Shown: one piece after another, positions 10,541 through 21,645 of the stretch | How the letters are laid out: each line of letters opens with the position of its first letter | How positions within the stretch are numbered: position 1 is the stretch's first letter | Assembly: GCF_023898315.1 (NCBI RefSeq) | Contig: NC_064614.1 | Location: 501,658,109-501,722,108 of the forward strand | Origin: Schistocerca nitens | Lineage: Eukaryota; Arthropoda; Insecta; Orthoptera; Acrididae | Length of the DNA stretch: 64,000 nucleotides | Direction: 5' to 3' | Made by a program: the position numbers and the translations under genes | Notes under the pieces: model-generated | What the model was told of the DNA's origin: nothing | The model's database searches: none | The model's input: only the letters and a program-made list of their open reading frames with translations

Positions 10541-13117
10541 TTCGATTGTGCTACCAACCGACCGTATTCAGATGTAAAATAGACATAAATAGTACCATCT
10601 ACTTACAATATGTACAACAGAAAAAGGAAAGGAAGCGGCAGAGAAGTACCATAAAATATCGTTACATGGTGTAACACGTCGGATTTTGTAGAATCAAGTA
10701 TTGAGTCATTAACATTACTTTACGTTTCGTGATGCTGCTATTGAAGACGGTAAAAGAGTTCAACTGAAAATAATAAAATGTTGTGAGAGTACATGAGAAG
10801 ATACAACATTAATTCTAAGGAACAGGCTATTAATTAATAATGGACGGTGCTTCTTAGTAAATTACGAAATAATTTAACAAATACAATAAACTACAAAAAC
10901 AGAATATTGTAGCGTCAAAAAGTTAATTTCAGATTTGTAAATTAGGAAGTAGTTTAACAAATAAAATGAAAAATCCAGATTTGAAATGAACATTTCGATG
11001 ATAAAATATTCCGTTTTTGTACCTTGCATTCTATTCGTTAAATTACTTCGTAATTAATTAAAATTAGAGGAGTATCTTTAAAAATCTCGACGTCAAATAC
11101 ATGTTGAACCCTAACCTGCATCCTTGTTTATATAGCCTTCTTGTTCGAGTCGTAGAGATTACTTTTCTGCCAACGTACTGAAGTTTCTGTTGAGTGCTCA
11201 TCGCCGTTAACATGTATGTGTTCATTGCGCCACATTTCGGTAGCGTGTAACATGAACTGACTTTAATGATGGACCATTGGGAATATATGCAGAAATTCAA
11301 AGGCATGATAGATAGATGGATAGAGAGAGAGAGAGAGATAGAGAGAGAATAGCTGAGCTGGCTGCGTGTTTGCAGTGCTCCAGAGAGCGCTTGTGTAACA
11401 AGTCTCCCGCGGGTATTCCAACGTCCGGGGACGATTCTGCACACGATAGTGGTCTCTACAGATCTTTCGCTACGTACTACCGACCCTGTTACTACTAATT
11501 CCATCTTACACAACCTCCCATACAACCTGATTGCACTCTTGTTGATATACACAAGGCTTAGGGCGTTACGGCCACCCTTCCTCATCATCAATTTTTTGAA
11601 ATATTTTAACAAAATTGAGGCGGTAGTGAACATTGTTACTGTCTATGGTTCCATTACTATATTCCCAGGGAGAAATTTAGACATAAGAGACGATCTAACC
11701 ACGACTGGTCTGTATTAATAGTGATGGACTGTATTGGTGACTGTATAGCGGTCACAAAGTGCCAATGGGGAAGAAAAATGTTTGAAATGTCCAGACCGTT
11801 GTTTTCTCCTAATAACTTTATTCTCCTAAAACTTTAGAACTTTTCTGGTCGCTAATTTGTAGAGACTCTTAGCTTCCGTTGCTGCATTAGCTTGGTTTTT
11901 CTTGTGTATGTTTGACGGATTTCTGACAACTCCGACGCGTGTCAGAATTCATTCATAGGGGGAAAATTGTACAGCCGGTAAGTGAAGCTGTCAACAACTC
12001 ACAGGTTGGTTTGAATACCAAATTAGTTCTCTAGGCAAGGTATTATTGCTAATGGTATGCTGTAGCTTTCCTCCAACCTTTGCACTGACTTGGCCAGTTA
12101 GTTATAGGGGGACCTACAGTTTAGCGTGAACTCAGCACCACGATGCAGATCCACATTGTTTACGTTGACCAGGTAGGCGGACGCGTGACCTTTGGATATG
12201 TTATGTGGCACTTAACCACTGTGCCACAGACGACAGAAGACCACAGGGTATTTTGAGATAAAGAACTATTGAATATTTCAAGTGGTACGGGGTCTTGAAT
12301 GAGCAATGCGTGGGGAGCAGGTGTTTGCAAACTGCTAATGTTTAGTAACAAAAAACTGCTTGCGACTCGACATTGGGTGAAGCGCACACAGTGGAGTTTG
12401 CCAGTGCTCACACTTCATGACTGGTTGCCGATAGAGGTATTGCAGAGTTGCATGAAATATAAGGTGCAGTTGGAAGTTGTGCCAAGAAGCCTAACGGATG
12501 TTTAGAGAGGAGTTTCACAGCAGTTTTCGTCGTAATAGGAATAAATTTATCGCCTTGTATAGAGACTGCGAGAAAATCGGTAGCTCAAGCATGAGAGCTA
12601 CTCAAGGTTTCTGAGAAAGAATTGTAGAATTTGAGGAGATGGTCTAGAATCTAGGGGATATGAACTCATAGCCCAGCTCTTATCAATTTACCCGTGAAAT
12701 TCACACTTCTGTGAAGAGCATTTGTTGATAAGCACTTTTATCCCTATCATAAAGAACGTGTGTAGGTATTGATGTCAAATGATTTTGAACTCAGGGTATA
12801 GATCTTTCTGTGGATTGTGTAGCAACGCGTACATTGAGACTGGTGGTCATCATTTTGAACACTTGCTATGAGTCTAAATACTCGCTGTAAGCTGTAAATA
12901 ATGTATGTCAGTGAAGTTCTAAATATTCATACGAGATCATTAGTTCCCTATCTCAGATACTCAGTTTTGATGCAGCACCGCCTATATAGTTTGCACCATA
13001 AAGATTCAGTAGCCAGTTGGGTGACAGTCATGTTAAACTTTGTATTATCAGATTGGAAAACATTTCACAAGTTGACGGTTGCGATAACGCCCAAAGGAAA
13101 TAATGTAGTTTACGTTA
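10541..13117. other. Long unannotated region
   Basis: AT-rich between 10.7 and 11.1 kb. A GA-rich simple repeat (gatagata then gagaga) lies at 11309-11349. The 189-residue minus frame at 11064-11633 has no motif I recognise and crosses that simple repeat, so I do not call it a gene. Confidence 0.4.
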
Positions 13118-13420
13118 CCCTTCGTCCGTCTTTGTAGCTGAGTTATCAGCAGGGCTGACTACAATGCAGGGGACCAGGGTTCGTTTCCCAGTACTGCCAG
13201 AGGTTTTTTTTTTTTCCGGGAGGACTGGAACGGAGTGCACTCAGTCTCTCGATGTTAGTTGACGAGCTGCCTGAATGAGAAGTAGCGGCAACGCGTCTGC
13301 TAACCAGACAGTGGCCGGCAGACAGATCTGACGTCCCCATCTCCTCCACACCGCAGCTCCGTTGACGCCGTCGCTGAGGCGGCGGTTGGTGGTGCCCGAT
13401 TCGCCTGTCTCTGGCCATAA
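13118..13420 (+). mobile_element. tRNA-derived SINE, type C
   Basis: The head reads 'tttgtagctgagttatcagc' then 'caatgcaggggacc' and a B-box-like 'gggttcgtttcccagtac', as in a pol III tRNA-type promoter. After a T run at 13204-13216 come 'gggaggactggaacggagtg' and a GC-rich body. A 5'-truncated tail of the same family appears at 46468-46556. The 161-residue minus frame across it is fortuitous. Confidence 0.6.
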
Positions 13421-13856
13421 CCGCGATGCTTTCCATTCCTTTATTAATCTGCTGTTTCTCTTTCATATTTTGTCCGGACGGGTATAGTTGGATTCGGAAC
13501 GGTGGTTTAAAAGTGAGAAGGTATTTAGTGAATGTGGTTCTGAAACATGATGAGAAGGAAGTAAGAAACTGTAAAAGGCAAGACAGACGACACAGGCTAC
13601 CCCCATATATCCAGAACCAGCATATTAGCACGTTTCATGTTTGTAGAGATGTGATTTTTATATGATTTTGCTTACTCCCGGAGTAATGAATAAAAGATAT
13701 GCATGCCAAATTTCAAGAAGATTGGATGATGCGTAGGGGTTATGCACATTGTTCATTTTTATCTCATACTAGTGAAATTTCTAATACTGAAATGCTTTGC
13801 ACTAATGTGTTTCTCATGTGTTTTCTTTCATCTTTTGCAGGTAACTGAACTTTAAA

Positions 13857-15345
13857 ATGGGGACCAAAAGAGGAATTTGGGTGCTAGAAAAGGTGTCTAA
13901 TGGTGAGTGTTTTGGAGCTCGGCTCCTTTCAAAGGAGCAAGTACTTTTAGTTTTTATTTTCCATAGCAGGGAAATGAAAGAAGCAATTTCGGATGCTGCT
14001 AAATCTACCAGTGTTAAACTGTAGGAAGTATGGAACGAAACCAATATCCGTCTTAAAACGGAGAAGAACAACCGTGCTGTTATACAGAAGCTGTACAAAG
14101 AATACCAAAATCTGCGTTAAAGAGAAATCGGGAAACACGGTTAAAGCAAATACGAAACTGCAGATTTGGAAAGGTGATCCCTCGAATTATTTGGCATTTC
14201 CCGGCAAAATGTGATTGACATGACCAGCATATCACAAGAAGATAAAGAATTTCTTGAGCCACGTAGAGGAGATCGTATGAGTTCATCAGTGAGTGGAAGG
14301 AAGGTTGGGTTTAACGTCCCGTCGACATCGAGGTCATTAGAGACGGGCACAAGCTCGGATTGTGTCAAGGATGGGGAAGGAAATCGACCGTGCCCTTTCA
14401 AAGGAACCGTCCCGGCATTTGCCTGGAGCGATTTAGGGAAATCACTAAAAACCTAAAGCTGGATGGCCGGAGGCGGGTTTGAACAGTCGTCCTACCGAAT
14501 GCGAGTCCAGTGTGCTAACCACTGCGCCACCTCGCTCGGTATCAGTGAGTGGAGTAGACAAAGTTTCAACCACGAAAATAAGAACTAAGTGTATAAAATA
14601 AGAAAAAAAAATATTCATATAAGAAGAAACTTTACGAAGGTGTCGCTAATATCAATAAGACAGTTATAATGGAAGACTTATCTCCATAATTATCGGCAGC
14701 ACCTAGTGACAAAGAGGGAGAGTTTTCGCTTCCAAAAAATAAAAAATTACGTTCAACCCCTAGATTATAACCTGTTGATCAGACACTCGTCTCTGCTTGG
14801 TATCGAGAACAGCTCTCTCTCTATTCGAGAAGCAAGTACTTCATTTATTGCATCTGCAAAGAGCCTTGGCCACGATATTTCAATAACTTCCGTAACTCCA
14901 GCTAACCTTTACCGAGCCCTGGCGATCAATAAAAGTAAAATAACGAAGAAAATCGAAGAGTCATTCTTTCAAAATTCTCCTCATGTGGTCTTGTCTTGGG
15001 ATATTAAACAGTTGCCCTCAGTTGCCCAAGGGACTATCAAAACGTTCGAAGATAGAGTTGCTGTTCTAGTGACAGGCAAAGATTTCAAGCATTTACTTGG
15101 CGTACCTCTTACTTTGAAAGGCACTGGTGAGCAGATGGCTGCAGTAGTTATTTGGTAAGTGGATCGATTTGGGCTATGTGACAATATCGTCGGTATCTCT
15201 TTTGATACTACAGCATTTGATACAAGATTGATCTAAGGGGCATGTACCAGAATTGAAAGGGAATGCAGACGAAAACTGTTGTAGTTGGTTTGCCATCATC
15301 ACACAGTGAAACAATAATGAAAGAAGTATTTGTAATGTTGTGCCT
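13857..15345 (+). pseudogene. Remnant of a transposase-like gene, split by a SINE
   Basis: The frame from ATG 13857 reads MGTKRGIWVLEK..., crosses a TAG and continues EVWNETNIRLKTEKNNRAVI, then ELFGISRQNVIDM and QEDKEFLEPRR, up to the SINE at 14298-14540. Beyond it, 14706-15158 gives a 150-residue open stretch with VVLSWDIKQLP, DRVAVLVTGKDFKHLLGVP and GTGEQMA. After one TAA the same frame continues as VDRFGLCDNIVGISFDTTAF and, past further stops, CHHH. The paired WDIK..LP and FDTTA..T..GAC motifs resemble a multicopy arthropod and cnidarian family I believe to be transposon-derived with an RNase H-like fold. Family assignment is from memory. A pyrimidine-rich 'tcatcttttgcag' lies at 13829-13840. 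Confidence 0.5.
14298..14540 (-). mobile_element. SINE type B with 13-bp target duplication
   Basis: A 243-bp insertion flanked by atcagtgagtgga at 14285-14297 and 14541-14553. On the minus strand it begins 'accgagcgaggtggcgcagt', with a tRNA-like A box (ggcgcagtggttagc) and a B box (gttcaaacccg). It then has the conserved body 'ttagtgatttccctaaatcg' and ends near 'ttaaacccaaccttcc'. It interrupts the older transposase-like remnant between a Ser-Gly and a Val-Asp codon. Confidence 0.88.
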
Positions 15346-16786
15346 AAACTAAACGCCGCCTGATTGTATTACGGTAAATTGAGAAGACGTCTCTAAACAA
15401 TTAATTGGGGAGCAAGAATAAATACCCTTTATTATTATGAACTTCTCTTCCTACATTCAGAATGGAAATTGCACATCAAACATATGTACTTTACGTAAAG
15501 TGGAAATATCTTGATGTTAGGAATTATTATTCTGAGATCATAGATATATTTACTGCAGCAAAAAATTATCTCTGGTTTGGATATTAAGTATTTTTCTTTC
15601 TGACTCGAAATAAATTGAAAATTCTTGTAATTCTGAAATGTTACTTCGTCAGGCTCAAGCCAGAGTTAATGCAAGCTTGTGCTAATGTTATTTTACGCAA
15701 AGATAAATTTTAAACAATCAAAGATAACCGTACTGTGTTAACTGAAAATCACATTTCGTAAATAACTTTAAATACAAATTATTCGGAATGTAGAGCGCGA
15801 AAAACGAAGGAAATTTAATTTGAAACTACGTTTGGGAATTACATTAAAATACCGCGCGAGCTGCCACTCGTACAAAGCATTGGGCACATGGAAAATGTTA
15901 AAGAGAGAAAAAGCTTTCCATTTCACAGCAAGAAGAAATTTTTAGAATTCAACTCTGATAATTATTATTTAACGGTAATTCAATGTACATGAATATGCAG
16001 CAAGCCTCTATACATGGAACTGCACACGAGCGCAAGACAAGAGCTAAGCAATAAGATCAAAAACACAAGTTATTAGACAAAGATAACGTCGAGTCTTTCC
16101 TTTATATAGTAGTTCATAGAATTTTTGTGTCTCACTGAGCAATCTAAAGTTTCAGTGCACTATTTGTGATAAATATTCTTTGTTAAGCGTGTACACTTGA
16201 TAGGAAGTCAAATACGACAGTGCTGGATGAGCATAGTTCCGTCAAGGCTTTGTAGAAGAACAACGAGTGGATATGGGTAACTACATCCAAGATTGTCGTA
16301 AAAGACGACATTCATCGAAATGAAGACTACAGAGTCTTACTCCTGTATCTAGGAGGTTGGTCTAAAACCGACTTCCGTTTGCGTCAAGCAAGGTGGATGG
16401 CACGGCAGTATATGTACTTAAAATTTTCCTCTTCACTGTACAGTTGAATATTCCTCAACAAGAACTTAAAGGAATGAAACGGGTTGCACATTTTGTTAAC
16501 CTCATATACGTATGTTTGCCTGTGGCACGAGGCCATTGTTAAGTCGACGTACTCCAAAGAATGACTAGGATATGCAACAGTTTCTGAGCACCTACCCAGA
16601 TGCAGGCGTAAAAAAAAAATGTGCTCTCACATTCGATAAGACACATCTTTGGTATCTGTCAGAAACAAACATAGGATTGGTTATTTTCGGCTACTAAGGA
16701 AAATGTGACTGAAAGTTCAGAGACCAAACTTTGATAGAAAAAGGAAATGAAATGATTAGAGGGTAAACTAGTTTTTTTTAATAATA
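15346..16786. other. Unannotated AT-rich region
   Basis: No coding or terminal-repeat signal is recognised. An A run lies near 16609. Confidence 0.4.
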
Positions 16787-17200
16787 CATCTACATAGAGA
16801 CTCTGCAAGCCACCGTGCAGTGCGTGGCGGAGGGTAACCTGTACCACTACTAGTCATTTCCTTTCCTGATCCACTCGCAAATAGAGCGAGAGAAAAACGA
16901 TTTTCTATATGCCTGAGTATGAGGCCTGATTTCTCGTATCTTATATTCGTGGTCCTTACCGCGCAGTGTATGTTGGCGGCAGTAGAATCGTTCTGCAGTC
17001 AGCTTCAAATGCCTGTTCTCTAAATTTTCTCAATAGTGTTTCTCGAAAAGAACGTCGCCTTACCTCCAGGGATTCCATTTGAGTTCCTGAAGCATCTTCG
17101 TAACACATACATACTGTTCGAAGATACCGGTAACAAATCCAGCAGCACGCCTCTGAACTGCTTACTTCAAACCGACGTGGTACGGATCCCAAACACTGGA
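16787..17200 (-). mobile_element. Jockey-like non-LTR element, 3' part
   Basis: The minus strand reads SSVWDPYHVGLK, RRAAGFVTG and later the 3' UTR with 'gcgtggcggagggtaacctg' and a terminal (TGTAGA)-like tail at about 16787. It is the same family as 21280-22497. The Tc1 at 17201-18151 separates it from its upstream half at 18154-18935. Several frameshifts and stops are present. Confidence 0.75.
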
Positions 17201-17521
17201 ACGCAGAAGTGCCGCAACACGACGTGGCATGGACTCGACTAATGTCTGAAGTAGTGGTGGAGGTAACTGACGCCATGAATCCTGCAGGGCTGTCCACAAA
17301 TTCGTAATAGTACGAGGGAGTGGAGATCTCTTCTGAACAGCACGTTGCAAGGCATCCCAGATATGCTCAACAATGTTCATGTCTGGGGAGTTTGGTGGCC
17401 AGCGGCAGTGTTTAAACTCAGAAGAGTGTTCCTGGAGCCACTCCGTAGCAATTCTGGACGTCTGGGGTGTCGCATTGTTCTGCTGGAATTGCACAAGTCC
17501 GTCGGAATGCACAATGGACAT
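17162..17521 (-). pseudogene. Tc1 transposase C-terminus fused to retroelement codons
   Basis: A 119-residue frame. Residues 1-107 are the C-terminal catalytic part of a Tc1 transposase. Residues 108-119 (SSVWDPYHVGLK) are reverse-transcriptase C-terminal codons of the host retroelement. The junction is near 17200. It is a chance chimeric frame and not a gene. Confidence 0.75.
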
Positions 17522-18151
17522 GACTGGATGATGGTAATCAGACAGGATGCTTAAGTACGTGTCACCTGTCAGAGTCGTATCTAGATGTATCAGGGGTCCC
17601 GTATCGCTCTAACTCCATTCGCCGCACGCCATTACAGAGCCTCCACCAGCTTCAACAGTCCCCTCTGACATGCTGGGTCCATGCGTTCATGAGGTTGTCT
17701 CGTACACGTCCATCCTTTCGATACAATTTGAAACGAGACGTGTCCGACTAGGCAACATGTTTCCTGTCATCAGTAGTCCAGTGTCGGTGTTGACGGGCCC
17801 AGGCGATGGGTAAAGCTTTGTGTCGTGCAGTTATCGAGGGTACACGAGTGGGCCTTCGGCTCCGAAAGCCCATATCGATCATGTTTCGTTGAATGGTTCG
17901 CACACTATCACTTGTTGGTGACCCAGCACTGAAATCTGCAGCAAGTTGCGGAAGGGTTGCACTTCAGTCGTCGTTGGTCCCATTCTTGCAGGACTGGACG
18001 TTTTACCGGATTCCTGATAACGCACGGTACACTCGTGAAATGGTCGTACGGGAAAATCCCACATCATCGCTATCTCGGAGATGCTGTCTGCCATTGCAGC
18101 AGCAGTAACCGATCTAACAACTGCGCTAGACACTTTTCTTTGGCGCTTCAG
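17201..18151 (-). mobile_element. Tc1-like transposon inserted in a retroelement
   Basis: The right edge (element 5' end) reads 'ctgaagcgccaaagaaaag' just inside a TA at 18152-18153, fitting a Tc1 terminal repeat at a TA target. The coding part includes AEMADSISEIAMMWDF-type helix-turn-helix sequence and, at 17162-17521, FQQNNATPQTSRIATEWL (second catalytic Asp changed to Asn) and WPPNSPDMNIVEHIWDALQR (third catalytic Glu). It ends MPRRVAALLR. The matching 3' terminal repeat is missing at the left edge, and internal deletions shorten it to about 950 bp. Confidence 0.8.
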
Positions 18152-18153
18152 TA

Positions 18154-18935
18154 TATATGCGGTCTCCTTTACAGGTGAACCACACTTCCCTAAAATTCTC
18201 ACAATAAACCGAAGTCGATGAGTCGCCTTCCCTTCCACAGTTCTCACATGCCCGTCCCATCTCATATCGCTTCGCAGCGTTACGCCCAGATGTTTAAACG
18301 ACATGACTGTGTCAAGCAGAACACTACTAACACTGTATCCGAACATTACGGGTTTGATCCGCATTAACTTACATTTTTTCCAGTTTGAGGGCTAACTGCC
18401 ATTCATCACACTAACTGGAAATTTTGTCTAAGCCGTCTGGTATCTTCCTGCATTCACTCAACTTCAGCACCTTACGTACACCACGGCATCATCAGCAAAC
18501 AACCGCAAGATTGCTGCCCACACTATCCGCCAATTCACTTATGTATATAGAGGATAACGGTCCTATAACACTCCCCTGGAGCACTCCTGACAATAAACTT
18601 GTCTCTGATGAACACTCACCGTCGAGGACAACATACTAGGTTCTATTATTTAAGAAGTCTTCGAGCCACTGACATATCTGTGAGCTTATTCCATATGCTC
18701 GTACCTTAGTTAACAGCTTGCAACGGGACACCGTGTCAAATGCTTTCCGGAAATGTAGAAATATGGAATTTGCCTATTGCCCTTCATCCATAGTCCACAG
18801 TATATCATGTGAGCTATGCTTTTTAAAATCATGCTGATTCGTGGACACAAGCTTCTCAGACTGAAGAAAATTTATTATATTCCAATTGAGAATATGTTCA
18901 AGGATTATGCAGCAAACCGGCGCACAATCGCCTGC
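18154..18935 (-). mobile_element. Jockey-like non-LTR element, upstream part
   Basis: The minus strand carries the piece of reverse transcriptase that precedes SVWDP: a 'KAFDTVSRCKLLTKVRAYGI' type region around 18690-18740, 'EWLEDFLNNRT' around 18650, and FKHLGVTLRSDMRWDGHV with RLRFIVRILGKCGSPVKETA at 18160-18310. It is degenerate but colinear with 21280-22490. The frame at 17879-18364 begins in this retroelement and reads through into the Tc1 element. Confidence 0.72.
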
Positions 18936-19100
18936 CCCGCTGTACCAAATGTAAACAAACAAGTCACTTACGCACTGTTCTCGCTACCACTGTCTAACCT
19001 TTTCTTTACTTATTATTGTTCGGCTCACCTGATGAGTTTGACTTGCTGTAGAGCCTTGCCCAGACAAAAATTGAATCACTGGATGCACGTAACAAGTGAC

Positions 19101-19303
19101 GGAACGGCCGTTGTGGCCGAGCGGTTCTAGGCGCTTCAGTCCGGAAACGCGCAGCTGCTACGGCCGCAGGTTCGAATCCTGCCTCAGGCATGGATGTGTG
19201 TAATGTCCTTAGGTTAGTTAGGTTTAAGTAGTTCTAAGTTCTAGGGGACTGATGACCTCAGATGTTGAGTCCCATAGTGCTTAGAGCCATTTGAACCATT
19301 TTA
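19101..19303 (+). mobile_element. tRNA-derived SINE type A1
   Basis: The head is 'ggccgagcggttctaggcgc' with B box 'ggttcgaatcctg'. The body is 'gatgtccttaggttagttag' and the end is 'agagccatttgaaccatttt'. A short target duplication aacaagt lies at about 19091 and at 19304-19310. Confidence 0.88.
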
Positions 19304-19499
19304 AACAAGTAGCGGAAACAACGCTTTTGGAAGTCATTGTTGTTTACTTTCGCCCACAGTCAGGCTACTACTGAATCAACACAAAGTGACCTGTGGCTTT
19401 GTTAACAATCAATACGAGTGGTAGTAATAAAGTTTTATTTATCACCAAATCGTTTATCATCAAATCAAGCTGCGACCATGAAAGTTGCTGATGGTGTTA

Positions 19500-20060
19500 G
19501 GCTTCATTTCCATATTCACCTTTCAGTGTGAAACATTTTTCCCAACAACTGATCACTTGGTAAATATCTTAAGTGGAGAAGTCTGCGTTTTCGCTGTTCG
19601 TCTCGAAACTCAACTTGTCATTCTGGAAATGCCTGCCACGCAATAGTTCCTTTATTCGAGAAAAAATGATGCGGTCCCTGGGTTCCACGTCAAAACAATA
19701 AGGGGGGTGAGGCAAAATTTGATTGACTGAAGAAGCTGCATATCTGGTTACGTCCTGTACGGAATTAACTGGGACGTTGTCGTGGACGAAAAAATCCCCT
19801 TCGACAACTTTCCGCAACGCTTCGTCTTGACAACCTCCGGTAACCTCGTCAGGAGAGTGTGTTAGTGTAGAATACTCCCAGTTGCCTTACGAGCGTAACC
19901 ATTTAACACCGAACCATGACAGTACAAAACAACGCTCAGTATCACCTTGCCCCATAATGTTGTCACTCCACTTTTCGGCGGTGACGAATCCACATGTTTT
20001 CGATTCTTACTTTGCTTCTATGTTGCAGCATCATAGTACTACAACCGCCACAAATTCATC
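19500..20060 (-). pseudogene. Degenerate mariner transposase fragment
   Basis: The minus frame 19569-19817 reads FFVHDNVPVNSVQ (second catalytic Asp region), LPHPPY, then FSRIKELLRGRHFQNDK and NSENADFST. These are the typical last third of a mariner transposase. The sequence is homologous to 30665-31175. I see no terminal repeats. Confidence 0.6.
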
Positions 20061-20143
20061 GTAATTAAACAGCTGAGAAAATCATCTGGGTCGGGCTGAC
20101 ATTGCTGCAACATTTCCATTGCCGTCTATGTTCGGCAGGATTT

Positions 20144-20346
20144 GGAAATTTGGAAATTTGTGGTAAGATCTTATGGGACCAAACTGCTGAGGTCATCGGT
20201 CCCTAAGCTTACACACTACTTAATCTAACTTAAACTAACTTACGCCAAGGACAACACACACACCCATATCCGAAGGAGGACTCGAAACTCCGACCGGGGG
20301 GATCCGCGCGAACCGTGACAATCCGCCTACGACCACGCGACTCGGA
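20144..20346 (-). mobile_element. tRNA-derived SINE type A2
   Basis: On the minus strand the tRNA-like head leads to 'ttcgagtcctccttcgg', then 'agtagtgtgtaagcttaggg', 'accgatgacctcagcagttt' and 'ggtcccataagatcttac'. The A2 tail differs from A1 by 'gtgtgtaagc'. A 7-bp direct repeat aggattt (20137-20143, 20347-20353) flanks it. Confidence 0.78.
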
Positions 20347-20353
20347 AGGATTT

Positions 20354-21279
20354 CTGAGTGATTGTGAGCAATCGTGCAATCCAAAGGGCGGCGTTCTTCG
20401 TCATGTTCAAAATGCCGCGCAAGATATTGAAAACTAATCCATGGCAGGTTTTCACTTCACTTCCACTGAGTTTTCGAGTACCGAGCAGAAGCAATTCTCA
20501 CAAAATTTCTGTTCTTCTGAGAGAGACTGGCTGCCACTTCATTTTTCGTCTCTCAGATTTGTTTCACCACAGTGGAAGCGCCCGTTCCATCTAACCACAG
20601 TTTCATGTTGTAGTGTATTGTTATGTCGTAAACCGACGTGGGTCGCAACATACTGAATTAGACTCTCACGCTCAGATCAGAGGTGATGCGGGATGTTTGG
20701 TCATCCGTTTCGTGGTACGCGAGCGGCTGCGTACAGAAGTGAAACGGCGACGGGGTCAAGCTGAAATATTTCAGGTCATTGGTTGCATACAATTCAGAGT
20801 GGCTCGGATGTTAGGCTAAGGAGGTGGATATGTTGATGGCAGGGAAAAGAGACTGTGGGATGGCTTGCTGGTCTACTTTTATTACTTCTTCACGTGTTTG
20901 CAATGAATATGCAGACGAGCGCAGACTGGTTTGTAAAAACATCGATGAGTCTTACTAGAATCTTCTGTCGGAACAATTAGCCACCATGACATATAACTTT
21001 ATTAAGATTCGGCTATACACTGTAACTTACGGTACTACAGACCACGAACCATGGAAGTTTCAGATTCTGTTGTTCTAATCGAACACTTAGATCCCATTAC
21101 TCGTCACAATGAAAGTGACGTACAGGCAGAGGTACATATAGACAAATGTACAATGAAAACCAATAACATTAGTCCAGAGGTAGGTGCAGATAAGTTTTGT
21201 AAGTCGTTCTCAGTGTACAAGCTTAACTGAAGATAATGCTCACTTATATATGATTTGCTGTATGCTGTCGATCATCCGA
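20354..21279. other. Unannotated region
   Basis: No recognisable element. Short overlapping plus frames at 20358-20819 show no motif. Confidence 0.4.
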
Positions 21280-21362
21280 GGCTGTTAACTAAGGTACGAG
21301 CATATGCAATAAGCTCACAGATTTGTGAGTGGCTCGAAGACTTCTTAAATAATAGAACCTAG

Positions 21363-21645
21363 TAGCTGGACTCAGCTATTCGCTGGGATTCCTGAACTTC
21401 CGAACTCTGCCCTGCTTGGCGTTTGGGGCTATTTGCCTACAGAACGGACGTGACTGCATTGTTTTTTCCTTCAGTTCGAAGTCAGTGGATGTAAATTAGC
21501 GGTTTCTCAATGCTTATGACCTCTCTTCTTGGACTGACAAAAGCGGCTTGCACTGTACTCCTCTACGTAAGTTGAACAATTCTTACAGCTAATATTCATA
21601 CTTACATGTTTTTCCTTTTTTTCTGGCAACCCTTCATGATGACCC
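21363..21645. other. Foreign segment replacing part of a reverse transcriptase
   Basis: The segment lies between 'aatagaacctagta' and the sequence encoding DSIGISMRLFADD. Comparison with 18380-18640 suggests that about 100 bases of coding DNA were replaced by about 280 unrelated bases, including a T-rich run at 21608-21622. I do not recognise its origin. Confidence 0.5.

Noticed and set aside
11064..11633. 189-residue minus-strand open frame
   Set aside because: No recognisable motif. It crosses a GA simple repeat that translates to serine/leucine-rich sequence, and there are no splice or homology cues. Probably chance.
13146..13631. 161-residue minus-strand open frame
   Set aside because: Most of it is the reverse strand of a SINE type C copy, including its T run (read as poly-Lys).
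17879..18364. 161-residue frame as a possible gene
   Set aside because: It is a read-through from retroelement reverse transcriptase into a Tc1 transposon, not a functional fusion.
19101..19190. Genuine tRNA gene
   Set aside because: The tRNA-like heads with good B boxes recur at many places, always followed by the same SINE body and flanked by target duplications, so they are SINE promoters.
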